52,904 nt of DNA from Deltaproteobacteria bacterium (GTDB taxonomy: Bacteria > UBA10199 > JACPAL01): positions 1 through 52,904 of the forward strand of contig JACPAL010000005.1 in assembly GCA_016180855.1 (NCBI GenBank). Reading direction: 5' to 3'. A model generated the notes under the pieces. That model searched no databases. It saw only the letters and a program-made list of their open reading frames with translations, and was not told the origin of the DNA. Of the stretch, positions 50,036 to 52,904 are shown piece after piece; position 1 is the stretch's first letter, and every line of letters starts with the position of its first letter. The translations under genes were made by a program, and so were the position numbers.

Positions 50036-51942
50036 AGAGAAATTTCTGGATCCTTTTTGTTTTTTTCTTGTTTGCCTGTGGGCCCATGAGGGAACCGCGT
50101 GTTGCCGTGCCCCTTCCCCGTACCCCCGAGATGGAAACCGCCTTTCAGGGTGCTGAGGAACTCTTTCTTTCCAGAAAATATCCTGAGGCCGTCTCTGCCT
50201 ATGAGAATTATCTCGCCCGATTTCCCTACAATTATTTTACGGCGAAGACCCACTACCGTTTGGGAGAAATCTATTTTTCCCGCGAGCAATGGAAGGAGGC
50301 GATTCCTCATTATCAGGAGTCACTTCGAAAAAAGATTTCATCGGAGTGGGGAGGAGAGGCGCTCTATGAAATGGCCGCCTGTTATTATCGTCTTGGTGAG
50401 CATGAGGCGGTTTTTAAAGCGTTTGGTCGAATGCCTCCGGACATCCCCGCTTCTCTCAAAGTGCGCTCCGGTTCTCTTCGTGTGAATGCGGCAAGAAAGG
50501 CAAAGAGTGCTGAGGAGGAGGTTCGTGGATTTCTTGAATTGGTGGATGGATACAGCCTTCTGGCTCCGGCGGAATCAAGTATTGGTGAGCTGACCTGGGT
50601 TTTCAATCAGCGGGAGTCGACTGAATTTGTACGTGAGTGGGCTGGTCTGTCCGGCTCTGCAGGAGAGGTTCGCTCGCTCAGACGGCTTTATCAGGACTTC
50701 AAGGGGAAGCTGTCGGGGGGATACGTCCTGTGGAAGCTGGTCAAGACGATGCATGCCATGGGCAACTATGAAAAGGTCGCTTCGTGGGGGGAGCTTTATC
50801 TTCAGGAACATCCAAAGCACGAGTTTGTTCCATCGGCCCATGCCCTCCTCGCTGAGATTGGCAAAAGAGAGGCTGGTGTCCGGCAAAAAGTGGGGGTTGT
50901 TCTTCCCCTTTCAGGCCGACTTTCTGTTTATGGTGAGTCGGTTCTGCATGGTCTCGAATGTGCTGCAGGAATTTTTGAGCCTTGTCGAGGTGATCTCGAT
51001 TTGATTCTTGAGATTCGGGACACGGAGGGAGATCCTCAGAAGGCTGCGAGGTTTGTAGAGGAGTTGGCTGGAATTCCCGAAGTCGTTTCTATCATCGGGC
51101 CACTCTCACAATCAGAGGCAGAGGTGGCTGCGCCGATTGCGGAACGACTGGAGATTCCACTTGTCGCCTTGTCGCAAAAACCGAAATTGCCAGAGGTCGG
51201 TCGTTACATCTTCAGGAATTTTCTGACCATTGCGGATCAGGTGGCGACTGTGGTTCATTATGCCTGCCAGGAATTGAATCAAAAAGAGTTTGCAATTCTT
51301 TATCCTCAGGGGGAGGGCGGGCAGGAGTATCTTAAGGAGTTTGAAAGAGACGTGGGCGATTGTGGTGGGACGGTTATTGCCAAAGAGAGCTATGCCCTGG
51401 AGGCGGCCGACTTTCTTGGCCCACTTCGAAATCTTAAACTCGCTCGGCAGGACTATAATGTTGAGAAGAAGAACCCGTTTGATGTCCTCTTCTTTCCCGG
51501 CACCTACCGTCAAATTCCGGATCTGATGTCCGGTTTAAGTTTTTTGAAGATGGATCAGATTTTGGTCCTCGGGGGAGCCGGCTGGGATCATCCCGAGCTC
51601 ACAACGATCAAGGAGCCGGGACTTGAGAAGGCGGTCTTTGTGAACGGCTTTTATGCGAGATCGGAGGAGTTTCGCACCAAAGACTTCAACGCCTCCTTCA
51701 AGGCGTCCTACGATCTCGAGCCGACCTTGCTGGAGGCTTATGCCTATGATTCCCTCAGACTTCTGGGGTCCGTTTTAAGGGGACGTCCGGGGATCACGCG
51801 CCCTGATCTTCAGGAGGCGCTTACCGGTGTTAAAAATTTTGAAGGAGTGACCGGAAACATCTCTTTTAATGAGGAAGGGGATGCCCGGAGGAGACTCTTT
51901 CTCCTTCAGGCAAAAGGTGGAGAGATTCGAGAGATAAGGTAG
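50032..51942 (+). CDS. LpoA-like lipoprotein: TPR region plus periplasmic-binding fold
   Basis: 636 aa from GTG 50032. Lipobox LFACG. TPR-like repeats over about residues 35-140 (EAVSAYENYLARFPYN, KEAIPHYQESL), then a Leu/Ile/Val-binding-type domain (GVVLPLSGRLSVYGESVLHGLECAAG, VSIIGPLSQSEAEVAAPIAE). The pair of domains resembles the penicillin-binding-protein activator LpoA. Substrate binding is also possible. Last-but-one gene, 3 nt before thiL. Confidence 0.82.
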   Translation: MKRNFWILFVFFLFACGPMREPRVAVPLPRTPEMETAFQGAEELFLSRKYPEAVSAYENYLARFPYNYFTAKTHYRLGEIYFSREQWKEAIPHYQESLRKKISSEWGGEALYEMAACYYRLGEHEAVFKAFGRMPPDIPASLKVRSGSLRVNAARKAKSAEEEVRGFLELVDGYSLLAPAESSIGELTWVFNQRESTEFVREWAGLSGSAGEVRSLRRLYQDFKGKLSGGYVLWKLVKTMHAMGNYEKVASWGELYLQEHPKHEFVPSAHALLAEIGKREAGVRQKVGVVLPLSGRLSVYGESVLHGLECAAGIFEPCRGDLDLILEIRDTEGDPQKAARFVEELAGIPEVVSIIGPLSQSEAEVAAPIAERLEIPLVALSQKPKLPEVGRYIFRNFLTIADQVATVVHYACQELNQKEFAILYPQGEGGQEYLKEFERDVGDCGGTVIAKESYALEAADFLGPLRNLKLARQDYNVEKKNPFDVLFFPGTYRQIPDLMSGLSFLKMDQILVLGGAGWDHPELTTIKEPGLEKAVFVNGFYARSEEFRTKDFNASFKASYDLEPTLLEAYAYDSLRLLGSVLRGRPGITRPDLQEALTGVKNFEGVTGNISFNEEGDARRRLFLLQAKGGEIREIR

Positions 51943-51945
51943 CCC

Positions 51946-52845
51946 ATGGTGAAGCGCCTGGGGGAGTTTGAGTTCATCAGAGCAATTTCAAAGGGAAAGC
52001 AGAAGGGGCGAGGTGTTCTCTGCGGCATCGGTGACGATGCCGCCATCGTCCGTTCTTCAAGAGAGAAAGATCTTCTCATGACCACGGATATGGTGATCGA
52101 AGGGGTTCATTTCCGGACCGACACCTCTTCCCTGATTCAGATCGGTCGCAAGGCGATGCTCGTGAATCTCTCTGATATTGCGGCGATGGGTGGAGTTCCG
52201 AGATATGCAGTGGTTGGGGCTGGAATGCCCGTTCGTCTGCCAATGAATCGGAGGGTGTTGCTCATGGAGGGGATGGAGCAGGTGGCCCGTGAGAACCGGT
52301 TTTCCATTGTGGGGGGTGATACTAACCGATCGGATAAAATTCTTTTGAGTGTCACCCTGATCGGGGAGGTCGAAACGGGAAGGGGGCTGAAGAGGGATGG
52401 AGCGAGAAGCGGCGACCTGATTTATGTGACGGGAAAGTTGGGAGAGGCTGCAGAGGCGCTGAAGAAAAAAACTCACCATGAGCCGCCCAATCGGGTTCAA
52501 GTCGGTCGATGGCTCGTTTTCCGGAAGATGGCACGGAGTTGCATCGATATCAGCGACGGTTTTTTGGGGGATTTAAATCACATTCTTGAGGAGAGTCGGG
52601 TTGGGGCCGAGATTTGGACAGGTCGGTTGCCAGGAAAAGCATCGCTTTTACTCAAATTAACGGGAGGTGAGGATTATGAGCTCCTTTTTACCGCCTCGCC
52701 CCACCGGAAAATTCCCTCAAAAATTCATGGCATTCCGGTGACGGTCGTTGGTACAATAACTTCCCAGATGGGGGGAATCAGCCTTTGCGACGAAAAGGGG
52801 AGGAGGCTTCCGTTGCCTCGCCGGCTCGGCTTCTCCCATTTTTAA
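51946..52845 (+). CDS. thiL: thiamine-monophosphate kinase
   Basis: 299 aa, complete. Begins with LGEFEFI and carries the ATP/Mg motifs GIGDDAAIV, TTDMVIEGVHF, NLSDIAAMGG and GGDTNRSD, plus DISDGFLGDL and GGEDYELLF. It phosphorylates TMP to TPP, the cofactor of the decarboxylase and the 2-oxoacid:ferredoxin oxidoreductase in this window. ATG follows the preceding stop by 3 nt. Confidence 0.95.
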   Translation: MVKRLGEFEFIRAISKGKQKGRGVLCGIGDDAAIVRSSREKDLLMTTDMVIEGVHFRTDTSSLIQIGRKAMLVNLSDIAAMGGVPRYAVVGAGMPVRLPMNRRVLLMEGMEQVARENRFSIVGGDTNRSDKILLSVTLIGEVETGRGLKRDGARSGDLIYVTGKLGEAAEALKKKTHHEPPNRVQVGRWLVFRKMARSCIDISDGFLGDLNHILEESRVGAEIWTGRLPGKASLLLKLTGGEDYELLFTASPHRKIPSKIHGIPVTVVGTITSQMGGISLCDEKGRRLPLPRRLGFSHF

Positions 52846-52858
52846 ATGGTAACCTCTG

Positions 52859-52904
52859 AAAAAGGCCCATCTGCGGCGTTGGCCGCCTCGGACGCTCCTC
52901 GACG
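52859..52904. repeat. start of an interspersed repeat, cut by the window end
   Basis: GAAAAAGGCCCATCTGCGGC followed by GCC-rich DNA and CTCCTCGACG. The end resembles the segment before the CGTAC core in the reverse complement of the 32.5-kb repeat. Confidence 0.45.

Noticed and set aside
1-52904. tRNA or rRNA genes
   Set aside because: No cloverleaf-type region ending in CCA and no rRNA-like conserved segment was recognised by eye; a tRNA scan was not possible.

Overview
The window reads as chromosome from a Gram-negative, probably anaerobic or microaerophilic bacterium of deltaproteobacterial grade. The reasons are NtrC-type sigma-54 regulators, outer-membrane beta-barrels, lipoproteins, very large multiheme c-type cytochromes, a secreted subtilase with myxobacterial-type Cys-rich repeats, and 2-oxoacid:ferredoxin metabolism. 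The lineage cannot be fixed from sequence alone. Genes are dense, often with 4-nt ATGA/GTGA overlaps, and several families of short palindromic repeats are scattered through genes and spacers.

Layout. (1) 1-5946: start of a divergent lipoprotein, then a PAS histidine kinase and three consecutive NtrC-like regulators, the last with a degenerate receiver. (2) 5947-9727: a repeat, a decayed small membrane-protein gene, an uncharacterised protein, folC (carrying two in-frame palindromic repeat inserts) and a LolA-like periplasmic protein. (3) 9724-12186, minus strand: a compact cassette of an isoprenyl-diphosphate-synthase-like protein, a 66-aa RiPP-precursor-like peptide and a fused cNMP-binding/PqqD-like/M50 membrane protease. 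It lies between the LolA-like gene and an ABC transporter (ATPase, two paralogous permeases, outer-membrane barrel; 12237-16514). I regard it as the best candidate for an undescribed system, possibly a prenylated or otherwise modified peptide pathway. (4) 16526-24642: a repeat, a 1227-aa subtilase, nfo, two uncharacterised genes, a VOC protein and hemB (with another in-frame repeat insert). (5) 24660-29244, minus strand: a likely porin-cytochrome conduit with a 28-heme lipoprotein cytochrome, a barrel, a 7-heme cytochrome and a 2-heme lipoprotein. (6) 29386-32483: a ferrous iron locus (small protein, feoB, Cys-rich protein, DtxR-FeoA regulator). (7) 32488-41567: a repeat that supplies the hemY stop codon, then a seven-gene redox operon (NAD(P)H:ferredoxin oxidoreductase pair, rubrerythrin-like protein, citrate synthase, three 2-oxoacid:ferredoxin oxidoreductase genes). 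(8) 41669-42895: a Cyc2-like fused monoheme cytochrome/porin. (9) 42968-52904: a ThDP decarboxylase, an OmpA-family protein, a repeat cluster, an M30-like lipoprotein peptidase, a GGDEF response regulator, grpE, an LpoA-like lipoprotein, thiL and the start of another repeat.

How it fits together. Haem synthesis (hemB, hemY), iron uptake and iron sensing (feoB, DtxR-FeoA), the multiheme conduit and the Cyc2-like protein point to iron- and cytochrome-based respiration with electron exchange at the cell surface. A similar upstream sequence block precedes the feoB locus (beside the cytochrome operon) and the Cyc2-like gene, so they may be co-regulated. Domain assignments rest on visible motifs; pathway and system statements are inference.
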